From Flavobacterium sp. CG_23.5 (GTDB taxonomy: Bacteria; Bacteroidota; Bacteroidia; Flavobacteriales; Flavobacteriaceae), in contig NZ_JAGGNA010000001.1 in NCBI RefSeq assembly GCF_017875765.1, positions 1,077,001 through 1,141,000 of the forward strand: a stretch of DNA of 64,000 nucleotides, in the 5' to 3' direction. Positions 37,689-46,800 of this stretch are shown piece by piece (position 1 is the first letter of the stretch; every line of letters starts with the position of its first letter). A model generated the notes under the pieces. That model had not been told where the DNA came from. It saw only the letters and a program-made list of their open reading frames with translations, and ran no database searches. The position numbers and the translations under genes were made by a program.

Positions 37689-39887
37689 TTATTTTATTAT
37701 TTTATAATGTTTTAATCCCTCTAGAATACCCGAGGAAGCGGAACTTTTAGCTACATATATTTTTTTAGTTGTTTTATATTCAGCTAATTCTAAACTTCGA
37801 TTGCCTACAATAATTCCTTTAACCGAACTTCTAAACATATCAATGTCATTTCCTGAATCGCCTGCAGCAATTACACTTGATAAAGGGATTGCCCATTTAT
37901 GGCATAAAAACTTGATGGCATTTCCTTTTGATGCTCTTTTAGGTAAAAAATCAATAAACTCGCCATGACTTGGAATAATATTTACCTTATACCATCCTGT
38001 CCCTAAAACTTTAATTAATTGGTCGTGATTGTATTTTTCCTTATCATAATAATACGAAATTTTAAAAGGATTTTGAGCTACTTCTTCTTGCATTTTTAAC
38101 CAAGGAATACCTTTTAAACGATTTACAATATCTTCTCTTTTCCAACGACCCGCCAAAAATGTCGACCAACCTTTGTCTAAAATATAATCTTTCCCGTTTG
38201 TATAATAAATTTCAGTACCAACTGAACAGATAATAAAATCGGGCAAGGGTAATTGTTCCTCTTCAATAACTTTTTTAACCAAATCTACATTTCGCCCTGA
38301 TGCAAGAGCAAATGCCATTTTTTCAGTATTATTAGTTAAATACGTTTTCAATTCCTTTAACCCCGGATTATTCAATTTTGGATGAATCAATGTTCCGTCA
38401 ATATCCGAAACTAATAAATTTTCGACTTTTCTTTTTAATCGTTCAATATTAATATTGGGGTAATGCTGCTTTTTGATTCCTGAACCAGATGAAAGCAATA
38501 AATTTTCATTAACTAATGCAACATATTGATTGACGTGACTTAACCAACTATAATGTTTTTGAATATTAATTGCTCCATTATTTGAATAATATTTCCATAG
38601 ATTTTCGTTGGTTAAAATATTCCTTAATGATTTTTTAATTTCATCTTCATCCAAAGGATTTACTAATTCTCCATTTTGACAAGTAGGAATAATCTCGGAT
38701 GGACCTCCATTTTTAGTAACAACCACAGGTAAACCAGAACTTGCGGATTCAATTATTGTTAGACCAAAATTTTCATGCAAGGCCAAATTTACAAAGACTC
38801 CTCTTTTTTCAGCAGCAAAACGATAAATAATTGAAACCTCATTTTCCACATCATGCTTTTTAGGAATTGCCATTTTTCCATACAAATCATACTTGTCCAT
38901 CAATAATAATAAATCCGTTAAAACGTCTTTTTCAGAATCTGGCATTTGCGTAATATCTTTACGTATCCCTGCAAAAATTACCAAATTAGCAATACTTTGC
39001 AGTTCTTTGTCTTTGCCATAAACATCAATTAATGTATGAAGGTTTTTATGACGATCGGGTCTCGAAAGAGCTAGAATAATAGGTTTGTGCGGATTTGTTA
39101 AAAATTTAGAAATTTTTTCTGACACCCAATATTTTCTTTGTTTTTCCTCCATTTGCTTATCAAAATCTTCTTCAAGATGGTAATATGGAACAAATTTCGT
39201 GGTGTCAATCCCGGGAGGAATTGCATGGTACTTTCCTAAATTAAAATTTTCATAAGGTTTATATGTTTCGATTTCTTGCTCGGTAGATGTAATAATAAAT
39301 TCTGATAATTCTAGTGTCTTTTCCTCTGCGGCAATTCGCTCTTTAAACTTAAATTTTCTTTCACGTTCTTCTTCAAGCATACCGCTTTCTTGTAGTTTTT
39401 TCTGTTTATAAAAACCCAAAGAATGTCCCGTATGTGCAAATGGAATATTTAAAATTATTGACAATTCACTTGCAACATATCCTGCATCTCCATAATGGGA
39501 ATGAATCCAATTTGGAAATATATCATGAAGTTTAATATGTTGAACGACACCATTGACATATGTATCCAAACCTGCCCATAATTGTTCTTTTGGCCTGTAT
39601 TTTTTTCCCAAAAAAGGAATTCGTCTGATGTCAAATTTTTCATTAACGATTTCAATAGGCACTGCATATTCTGAAGAAAGATTTTGATCATCAATTAACC
39701 TTGTAAATAAATGAACATACTCTACATCCTTATGTTGTGATAAAAACTCGGCAAGTTCATAAACATACTTTGTTTGTCCGCCATTATCAGCATCTCTCCC
39801 AATCTCAAGACCTGTACCTTTAATAAGTCCATGAATATTGATTAATGCAATTCGTAATTTTCTCGTCTTGTTTTCAATTGCTTGCAT
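37689..39887 (-). CDS. Sucrose-phosphate synthase fused to sucrose-phosphate phosphatase
   Basis: Makes sucrose-6-phosphate from UDP-glucose and fructose-6-phosphate and probably dephosphorylates it. I start at Met 39887 (MQAIENKTRKLRIALINIHGLI); an upstream in-frame Met at 39926 adds 13 unlikely residues. The GT4 part (about 1-460) shows ADNGGQTKYVYELA, WIHSHYGDAGYV, HTGHSLG, LSRPDRHKNL and ENFGLTIIESASSGLPVV. The HAD-IIB phosphatase part (about 475-730) shows VSDIDGTLIHP and AAGDSGNDIDMF. It is the first gene of a very tight three-gene operon. Confidence 0.92.
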   Translation of the reverse strand: MQAIENKTRKLRIALINIHGLIKGTGLEIGRDADNGGQTKYVYELAEFLSQHKDVEYVHLFTRLIDDQNLSSEYAVPIEIVNEKFDIRRIPFLGKKYRPKEQLWAGLDTYVNGVVQHIKLHDIFPNWIHSHYGDAGYVASELSIILNIPFAHTGHSLGFYKQKKLQESGMLEEERERKFKFKERIAAEEKTLELSEFIITSTEQEIETYKPYENFNLGKYHAIPPGIDTTKFVPYYHLEEDFDKQMEEKQRKYWVSEKISKFLTNPHKPIILALSRPDRHKNLHTLIDVYGKDKELQSIANLVIFAGIRKDITQMPDSEKDVLTDLLLLMDKYDLYGKMAIPKKHDVENEVSIIYRFAAEKRGVFVNLALHENFGLTIIESASSGLPVVVTKNGGPSEIIPTCQNGELVNPLDEDEIKKSLRNILTNENLWKYYSNNGAINIQKHYSWLSHVNQYVALVNENLLLSSGSGIKKQHYPNINIERLKRKVENLLVSDIDGTLIHPKLNNPGLKELKTYLTNNTEKMAFALASGRNVDLVKKVIEEEQLPLPDFIICSVGTEIYYTNGKDYILDKGWSTFLAGRWKREDIVNRLKGIPWLKMQEEVAQNPFKISYYYDKEKYNHDQLIKVLGTGWYKVNIIPSHGEFIDFLPKRASKGNAIKFLCHKWAIPLSSVIAAGDSGNDIDMFRSSVKGIIVGNRSLELAEYKTTKKIYVAKSSASSGILEGLKHYKIIK

Positions 39888-40054
39888 CTTGTAATATAAG
39901 AAAAAATTAAACAATTTAGAGTCCAATTTATAAAAATAACAGGATAATCAACAATTCTGTAATTAATTATAAGAATTATTGAGTTTATGAAAGATGATAA
40001 TGATGCTTCCTAAAAAGCAGTAAAAATCATAGAATACACATATCCGTAACCCTT

Positions 40055-40450
40055 TTGTCAAACACAATTCCTCTTCAAAACGTTAACACAAATTATGCAT
40101 CGCAAACTATAGACAATTGTGAAAGCAATCCAATTTTGATAAACGCCCGAATTTCAACAGATGCAGATTGTGATTTAACAATTGATAATTCATCATTGTC
40201 ATATCCTAAATTTTTCACCCCAAACGGAGACAGTTTCAACGATATTTGGAAAATCAAATTTTCTAATTTGGAAATAGGTTTAACCGTTAAAATATTTGAC
40301 CGCTATGGTAAATTCATCAAAGAATTGATACAAAATGCCACTTGGAATGGAACTTTTAATGGACAAGAACTTCCTGCAACTGACTATTGGTTTGTGGTTA
40401 CCAGAGCCAATGGAAAAGAATACAGAGGACATTTTAGTTTGAAACGATAA
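40055..40450 (+). pseudogene. Orphan T9SS type B sorting-domain tail
   Basis: Only the last part of an Ig-like repeat (NTNYASQTIDNCES) and the complete type B sorting domain (YPKFFTPNGDSFNDIW to GHFSLKR) remain. The frame has only a TTG for a start and no signal peptide, so it cannot be exported by itself. It is the 3' end of a lost gene. The preceding region (39930-40054) shows no coding continuation. The last 181 bases match the end of the gene at 29760 with three differences. Confidence 0.85.
40270..40450 (+). repeat. 181-bp repeat, copy 2
   Basis: Same sequence as 32936-33116 except for three substitutions. The two copies are in direct orientation and enclose the second T9SS gene and the sucrose operon. 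Confidence 0.9.
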
Positions 40451-40477
40451 AGATTCATCGTTTCAAACTTCGTAAAA

Positions 40478-41131
40478 TTATACCTGTGTTTTAATTTCTT
40501 TAAATTTCACATAAGAATAAACCATCGGAACGATCACAATTAGCCCAATTATAAATAAGAAAACAACTAGATTAATTTCATTTGGAAGAATAAAAGCTGC
40601 AACCATAATCAGTAAGCCGCCAATAAACCATAGTTTGCTTGCAAAAGTATGCGTAGATTTCCAAACTTCTTTATTTTCTATAGTCCATGGTGTTCGAATG
40701 CCTAAAAAATAATTCGGTTGAATCACTTTAAAATAATTCCCCATGACTACAATTAAAATTCCAATAAGGGCAAAAATAAAATTGGGTTTAGCAATAGTTT
40801 GACTTTGTGATGAATACACAATAAACATAGCCAGAAAAGACATAAACAAAACTAGAGCAAATTTGAGTTGATAATACTTCCCTCCCATTATATCCATTCG
40901 TTTTTTAGGATCGATTTTAGGAATTATAAGCATCAAAAGGTAGGTCAGAACCGGTAAAAGAAATACCATTCCTATCAAAGTATATTTATCTCCCCAATGA
41001 TCAATTTCTCCTTTGGAATTCCAATGCGTTGGAATTTTTTCCGGAAGTTTATTCCACAAAAATGTCAAATAAATGAAAGGGATTAAAACAATTCCGATAA
41101 TAGGTAATTCTCTTCTTAAAGTTAAGTTCAT
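40478..41131 (-). CDS. sdpI: SdpI-family membrane protein (DUF1648 + SdpI)
   Basis: An inner membrane protein of 217 residues. The N-terminal DUF1648 part has the hallmark WNKLPEKIPTHWNSKGEIDHWGDK, and the C-terminal SdpI domain contains PNYFLGIRTPWTIENKEVWKSTH. About six membrane segments are visible. I use the Met at 41131 (MNLTLRREL), which lies four bases after the sdpR stop; the longer frame would overlap sdpR. In Bacillus, SdpI gives immunity to the SdpC toxin and sequesters SdpR. Whether this homologue protects against a toxin is unknown, and no sdpABC genes are seen. Confidence 0.88.
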   Translation of the reverse strand: MNLTLRRELPIIGIVLIPFIYLTFLWNKLPEKIPTHWNSKGEIDHWGDKYTLIGMVFLLPVLTYLLMLIIPKIDPKKRMDIMGGKYYQLKFALVLFMSFLAMFIVYSSQSQTIAKPNFIFALIGILIVVMGNYFKVIQPNYFLGIRTPWTIENKEVWKSTHTFASKLWFIGGLLIMVAAFILPNEINLVVFLFIIGLIVIVPMVYSYVKFKEIKTQV

Positions 41132-41135
41132 GTTT

Positions 41136-41390
41136 TTATTTTTTAAAAGTTGATATCCATTGCAAAACATCTTCCATTATAGTAGTGTTAATAGAATAAA
41201 TTACGAATTGCCCTTTTTTCTCTGAAGTAATTAAATCCGCTTGTTTTAAAATATCCAGATGATGCGAAATACTGGGTTTTGAAATATTAAAATGAGCCGC
41301 GATTTCACCGGCAGTCAAATCTTTAATTTTCAACAACTCTAATATTTCCCTCCTCGTAGCATCGTTTAAAGCTTTAAAAATGGCATTCAT
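41136..41390 (-). CDS. sdpR: SdpR-like ArsR-family autorepressor
   Basis: A winged-helix repressor of 84 residues: ALNDATRREILELLKIKDLTAGEIAAHFNISKPSISHHLDILKQADLI, with no metal-binding Cys motif. It is followed after four bases by sdpI, giving the classical sdpRI operon. A perfect inverted repeat 19 bases before its start codon is the obvious autoregulatory operator. Confidence 0.92.
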   Translation of the reverse strand: MNAIFKALNDATRREILELLKIKDLTAGEIAAHFNISKPSISHHLDILKQADLITSEKKGQFVIYSINTTIMEDVLQWISTFKK

Positions 41391-41408
41391 TTTCGTTAGT
41401 TAATTATA

Positions 41409-41430
41409 TATTTAGACAAATGTCTAAATA
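41409..41430 (-). promoter_or_regulatory. Palindromic operator of sdpRI
   Basis: TATTTAGACA-AA-TGTCTAAATA: perfect 10-bp arms with a 2-bp spacer, 19 bases before the sdpR start, placed where it would block the promoter. Confidence 0.75.
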
Positions 41431-41470
41431 CTTTTTCAATTTAGCAAATATTTGTTCCAATATTTTTTGG

Positions 41471-41733
41471 TAATTTAGCATCAAATAAATTAAAATATGC
41501 CAACCGACTGCATCAGCTATCAAAATTCAGGATATTTCTCTTCTTTGATGAATGATTATTTAGATCAAAAAAGTAATTTACATTCTTTGTACCACAGATT
41601 TCCCAAACTAGAAAATTTTGAAGATCAAATAATTGAAAAGCAAAAAAACTACGATAATCATAACAGATCCGTTTTAGTTTCCGCTTTGCAAAAACAATAT
41701 TTGAATATTGAAGCTTCTGTTTTGACCAAATAA
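41471..41733 (+). repeat. Direct repeat, left copy (bshC upstream region and 5' end)
   Basis: 263 bp matching 52445-52707, including 26 bases before the ATG. By hand alignment of the coding part there are about 23 differences in 234 bases (about 90% identity), concentrated at the distal end. It bounds the sigma factor/SusCD/ggt cassette. Confidence 0.9.
41497..41733 (+). pseudogene. bshC: Truncated bshC (first 78 codons)
   Basis: It reads MPTDCISYQNSGYFSSLMND and continues in parallel with the intact bshC at 52471 up to SVLTK, where a TAA replaces the next Gln codon and the similarity ends. The Rossmann core and all catalytic regions are missing. The start region and its likely promoter (TAATTTAG) are retained, so a short peptide may still be made. 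It is the left remnant of an insertion or duplication event. Confidence 0.9.
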
Positions 41734-41863
41734 CATATGATTTATGTTTTTCAAAAACAAAATTCATAATATTATTTTTTTTTATTTTTATACAATAAAG
41801 AAAATAACTAAAAATCTAACATTAAAACTCATTAATGTATTTTTTAATCACCGCTAAAAAGTA

Positions 41864-41871
41864 TAAATTTG
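41864..41871 (+). promoter_or_regulatory. Candidate -7 box of the ECF sigma gene
   Basis: TAAATTTG fits TAnnTTTG, 43 bases before the TTG start. The inverted repeat at 41875-41890 begins three bases downstream. Confidence 0.45.
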
Positions 41872-41874
41872 AAA

Positions 41875-41890
41875 AACTTAACCTTAAGTT
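41875..41890 (+). promoter_or_regulatory. Inverted repeat at the ECF sigma promoter
   Basis: AACTTAA-CC-TTAAGTT, perfect 7-bp arms, located at the expected transcription start. Possible operator or autoregulatory site for the sigma/FecR cassette. Confidence 0.5.
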
Positions 41891-41914
41891 AATATAAAAA
41901 CTAACCCATTCAAT

Positions 41915-42523
41915 TTGAAAACCCAGTTTGAACTCAAAATTGTACCTGACGACTCCGTTATTTGGAGGAATCTTAAATTGGGTGACGAGAAGGCTTTTTC
42001 GTTACTTTTTGAAAAATATTATGATCATTTGGTGCGTTATGGAAACTCTTTGTCTCGCTTTTCAGATAAAGTACAAGATTGCGTTCAAGACGTGTTTACG
42101 GATGTTTGGGTATACAGGCAGACTTTAAATGACTCCGTTGTAGTTAAAGCTTATTTGCTGTCAAGTGTGCGCAAAAGAATTGCAAGGCTTCAAGATCGCG
42201 AACGTATTTTTCGTAAGACTACATCAGTTGACTCCATTCAATTCCTCCTTGACTTTTCTGTTGAACATCAACTCATCGTTGATGAATCAACTGCCGAGAA
42301 AGTATTACATCTCAACAAACTTATAAATGGCTTACCCCCAAGACAAAAAGAAGCCTTGTATCTTCGCTATCATCAAGGTCTAAGTGTCGAGCAAATTGCT
42401 GACATGCTAGAGGTTAATTACCAATCTGCAAACAATTTATTGCACCGTGCCTTGTTGAACCTTCGTAAAGAATGGAAAGGGAATATCTCACTACTTTTAA
42501 TACTCTCGACGAATGTTATTTAG
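41915..42523 (+). CDS. ECF-type RNA polymerase sigma factor
   Basis: Sigma-70 family, extracytoplasmic-function type, 202 residues. Region 2 reads DEKAFSLLFEKYYDHLVRYGNSL, then VQDCVQDVFTDVWVYRQ; region 4 reads LPPRQKEALYLRYHQGLSVEQIADMLEVNYQSANNLLHRALLNLRK. The only usable start is TTG (41915). The FecR-type anti-sigma factor 94 bases downstream and the SusC with an N-terminal STN domain after it give the classic Bacteroidetes trans-envelope circuit: ligand binding to SusC releases the sigma factor, which then turns on the SusCD genes. Confidence 0.92.
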   Translation: MKTQFELKIVPDDSVIWRNLKLGDEKAFSLLFEKYYDHLVRYGNSLSRFSDKVQDCVQDVFTDVWVYRQTLNDSVVVKAYLLSSVRKRIARLQDRERIFRKTTSVDSIQFLLDFSVEHQLIVDESTAEKVLHLNKLINGLPPRQKEALYLRYHQGLSVEQIADMLEVNYQSANNLLHRALLNLRKEWKGNISLLLILSTNVI

Positions 42524-42617
42524 CAGATTATTTAATTAAAAATAAAAATAAGTTATAATTTACTGAGTATATAATAAAAGACCTGTCCTCTTTGTTTTTG
42601 TAATCCATAATATCTTG

Positions 42618-43733
42618 ATGCAAGAACGTAACAATTATACCGAAATAGAAGAATTTTTAGCAGATGAGTCATTCCACCTGTGGATCAGATTCGCTGATGA
42701 CCAAAAAAAATGGGAAGAATGGACTTTAGAAGATCCCAAACGCGCGAAATTAGTAGAGGAAGCGCGATTGTGGTTATTAGCAATGAATGTTCCTGAATCG
42801 ACGATGTCCAAAATAACTGTTAACGATGCTTTAGAAAGCACTTGGGCAAAAATTAAAAACAAGGAAAAAAATAACAACCAAATTCAAAAATCTACAATAA
42901 AGCTTTGGAACAGCAATTGGATTAGAGGAGCGGCAGCACTTCTGCTGTTTGGTTATATATCTACTTGGATATACAATGATTATTATTTTTCAAACAATAA
43001 TTCTAATATTTACTACGAACTTATTAATAAAAATAGAGAAGGTTTAGTAGAACAAACAAACAATTCAAACAATCCACAGATAATAACTTTATCTGATGGA
43101 AGTTCGGTCTTATTACAACCAAACAGCAAGTTGAGTTATCCCAAAATATTTGTTGGAAACGAACGCAAAGTATATCTCTCTGGAGAGGGTTTTTTTGAAA
43201 TCAGTAAAAATCCAGAGAAACCATTTTTCGTCTTTGCTAATGAGATCGTTACCAAAGTGGTTGGGACCAGTTTTAGGATAAAAGCATACACCAATCAACC
43301 AAATGTAGAGGTATTAGTTCGCACAGGCAAAGTAAAAATCAAGTCGAATCAAATAATTGCAAATTCAGAGGAAGAAGAAGTTGTTTTGCTTCCTAACCAG
43401 GCATTAAGGTTTGTTCGTAAGGGCCTTACTTTTCATAAAATTACTGATATAACCAAAGATGAAACTTTGGCTCATTCGGTCGGAAATATTGAACATTTGA
43501 GTTTTGAATTTACTGATATTCCTGTTTCGCAAATTTTCAGTACTATCGAACAAGCTTATTTGGTAAATATTGATTTTCCAAAAGAGAAGTTAAAAAACTG
43601 TCATCTTACAACTTCACTAAATGATCAACCATTGCCAGAAAAATTAAAAATTATTTGTAAAAGTCTTGGAAACAATTCGAATTACGAAATGAACGGAAAT
43701 CAAATAATCATTACATCAGACGGATGTAATTAA
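42618..43733 (+). CDS. FecR-family anti-sigma factor
   Basis: An inner membrane anti-sigma/sensor protein of 371 residues. The cytoplasmic N-terminal domain (about 1-90, EEFLADESFHLWIRF) would hold the sigma factor. A single membrane segment is at about 98-114 (WIRGAAALLLFGYISTWIY). The periplasmic FecR domain contains ITLSDGSSVLLQPNSKLSYP, RKVYLSGEGFFEISKNPEKPFFVFANE, VVGTSFRIKAY and VEVLVRTGKVKI. A C-terminal DUF4974-type region (LSFEFTDIPVSQIFSTIEQAY) completes it and would contact the STN domain of SusC. The ATG at 42618 is preferred over the TTG just before it. Confidence 0.92.
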   Translation: MQERNNYTEIEEFLADESFHLWIRFADDQKKWEEWTLEDPKRAKLVEEARLWLLAMNVPESTMSKITVNDALESTWAKIKNKEKNNNQIQKSTIKLWNSNWIRGAAALLLFGYISTWIYNDYYFSNNNSNIYYELINKNREGLVEQTNNSNNPQIITLSDGSSVLLQPNSKLSYPKIFVGNERKVYLSGEGFFEISKNPEKPFFVFANEIVTKVVGTSFRIKAYTNQPNVEVLVRTGKVKIKSNQIIANSEEEEVVLLPNQALRFVRKGLTFHKITDITKDETLAHSVGNIEHLSFEFTDIPVSQIFSTIEQAYLVNIDFPKEKLKNCHLTTSLNDQPLPEKLKIICKSLGNNSNYEMNGNQIIITSDGCN

Positions 43734-43768
43734 TTCTAAATTGCCTATGTAAAATTGTGCATAAAAAA

Positions 43769-43798
43769 GCGTCGAAAATGCTATAACACTTTCGACGC
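43769..43798 (+). promoter_or_regulatory. Hairpin between fecR and susC
   Basis: Perfect 9-bp stem GCGTCGAAA / TTTCGACGC with a 12-nt loop, followed by an A-rich rather than T-rich stretch. It may be a processing, attenuation or mRNA-stabilising structure separating the regulator genes from the highly expressed SusCD genes. Confidence 0.55.
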
Positions 43799-43887
43799 AA
43801 TAAAAATTCAACAAACCCTCTGTAAAGGATTTATTGAAATGTTTTTCTTACACCTTTAAACAGTATTAATCAAAACAAACCAAAATT

Positions 43888-46800
43888 ATGAAAAAACCTG
43901 TTGTTAAACAACGATTACTTCTTCGAATCATGAAAATAACATTAATTCAGTTTGTCTTGGCACTTGTCTTTTCAAGTGTTACCATGGCAAACAGTGTGAA
44001 AGGACAAAGAAAATTGGACACGAAGATTACCATTGCCTTTAACAATTTGAGTTTAGATAACGCCCTATCAAAACTTGAAAAATCTGCACATGTTAAATTT
44101 TCTTACAATTCAAGAATGGCTCATCTAGATCAAAAAGTAACCATAGAAGCTAATGATGAACTATTATCAAGTATACTTAACCGAATTTTGAAGCCACTGA
44201 ATATTATCTATGCTGAAATAAGCAATCAAATTGTGTTGCAAAAGGAAATCTTGCCTGGAGATGGATTTTCTGATAGCGATAATAAAGAATCGGTGATTCA
44301 AAACTTATTGACACCCATCATTACGGGTAAAGTAATGGATGAAAAGGGGATTCCTTTACCAGGAGCAACTATACTGGCTAAAGGTACTAATATTGCTGTA
44401 ATAACAGATGCAAATGGTAACTTCAGAATAGATATGCCAAAAAACAGCACGAAATTAATTATTACTTTTATTGGAATGGAATCCCAAGAAGTTGCCATTG
44501 GAAATTATCCGCTCACTATTATTTTAAAAGAAACAGGTCAAAAATTAGAAGAAGTAGTTGTAACTGCTTTTGGTATTAAACGTAAAAAAAACTTATTGCC
44601 TTATGCCGCCCAGCAAATTAGTGGTGATGATGTGAATAAAACTCGACTAAACAATATAGCATCAGGTCTTTCAGGAAAAATATCTGGTTTACAAATTACA
44701 CAAGGAAATTCTGTTGGAGGATCCGTAAATGTAGTAGTGAGAGGGAATAAATCCTTATCAGGAAATAATCAGGCCCTATTTGTTGTAGATGGAGTCCCTG
44801 TAGATAATTCAAATACTAATTCAGATTCTCAAAAATCCGGAGCAGGTGGATATGATTATGGTAACGCTGCGGCAGATATTAATCCGGACGACATTCTCTC
44901 TATAAATGTTTTAAAAGGAGCAGCTGCTTCGGCCTTGTATGGTTCACGCGCTGCTAATGGAGTCATAATGATAACGACTAAAAAGCCAAAAACTGGATTA
45001 GGAATTACTATGAATACTGGGATAACTGTTGGATCAATTGATAAATCTACTTTCGTAAAATACCAACAAGAGTATGGTGCCGGTCGTTCTATTGCTCAAG
45101 ATAAAGATGGATTTCTGTATTTTGATGCCAATGGCGATGGTATTAAAGATCTAGTTGTTCCTACTTTTGCTCCACGTTCTTGGGGACCACGTTATGACCC
45201 TAATTTAATGGTGTATGACTGGGAATCATTCGATCCTGCATCTCCAAATTATCAAAAACCAAAACCTTGGATTGCTCCGAAAAACGGACCAGAAAATTTT
45301 TACGAAACAGCTATTTCTAGCAATCATAACATCATGATTGATGGAATGGTAGCAGATAAAGGCTCTTTTAAAATCGGATATACGAGAAATGACGAAAGAG
45401 GAGCGCTACCAAATAGTAGCGTGCTGAAAGATATTGTGAATCTTGGTGCTAGCTTCAATATAACAAGTAAATTAGTGGCGAGTGGATTAGTGAATTATTC
45501 TCAAGTTAATGGAAAAGGGAGGTATGGAACAGGATACGATAGCGGACGGAATGTCAATAGTAATTTCCGCCATTTTAACCAAACTAACGTAGATGTTTCC
45601 GAACTAAGGGATGCTTATTTTAGAAATAGAAAAAACGTAACTTGGAACTGGGCAGACCCAACTAAGCTAACCAATTTAGTTCCGGCTTTTTCAGATAATC
45701 CTTATTGGGTAGTTTACGAAAATTATCAAAATGACAACAGAAATAGGGTAATTGGAAACGTATCCCTTAATTACAAAATTACTGACTGGCTTGATCTTTT
45801 AGGTAGAGTTTCAGTAGACACATACCATGAAGCTCAACAAGAACGAAGAGCAGTTGGAAGTGCAGGTGTTTCATCTTATTCCCGTTTTGACAGAGATTAT
45901 AATGAAACAAACTATGATTTACTGGCCACAGTTAATAAAAAAATAAATGAGGATTTTGGATTTAATGGATTGGCCGGAGTAAACATCAGAAGAAATACGG
46001 TATCTTCTGTTTTTTTACAAACAACTGGTGGATTAGTTATACCGAATCTTTATGCTATTTCTAATTCTAAAGGAATCATTCCTGCCCCGGTAGAATCTTA
46101 TCAATCAAAAGCCGTTGATGGAGTATTTGGAGGAGTTACTTTTAGCTATAAAGATTTTCTTTTACTCGATGGAACCCTGCGTCGAGACAAATCATCTACG
46201 TTACCTGAAAATGCAAATGCTTATAATTATTATGCTATTTCAGGCAGTTATGTATTTTACCATCATTTACAAAAATTAAATTGGTTATCATCTGGAAAAG
46301 TCAGAGTAAACTATGCAACTGTAGGAAATGATGCAGCATTTGGAAGTCTTAAAGATGTTTACGTTAAACCAAATCCATTTGACAGCACCCTGCTCTTCTC
46401 TTTACCTAATACTAAAAACAACAGTGAATTAAGACCTGAGAATACTATTAGTAAAGAAATTGGTTTAGAAATGTCTTTCTTTAATAATAGATTAGGTTTT
46501 GATGCGTCCTATTACCATACTAACACCGTAGACCAAATAATTCCTGTTGCTACATCGACAGCAATCGGTTATTCAAGTAAATTCTTAAACGCAGGTGATA
46601 TTGAAAATAAGGGTATTGAAGTTTCATTATATGCGACGCCTGTTAAAAGCAACGATTTTTCTTGGAATGTAAATGTAAACTTCACCAGAAATAGAAATAA
46701 AGTATTATCGCTTTATAACGATAGTAAAAACCTGCAATTAGGTACTTTTCAAGGTGGGGTAAGTTTAAATGCATCAATTGGTAAACCTTATGGAGAATTA

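Noticed and set aside
40055..40450. A separate small T9SS protein
   Set aside because: No signal peptide and no ATG start; the sequence is only the tail of a larger gene.
41497..41733. Possible small stand-alone gene of 78 codons
   Set aside because: It parallels the start of bshC exactly and loses the whole catalytic part, so it is a remnant.
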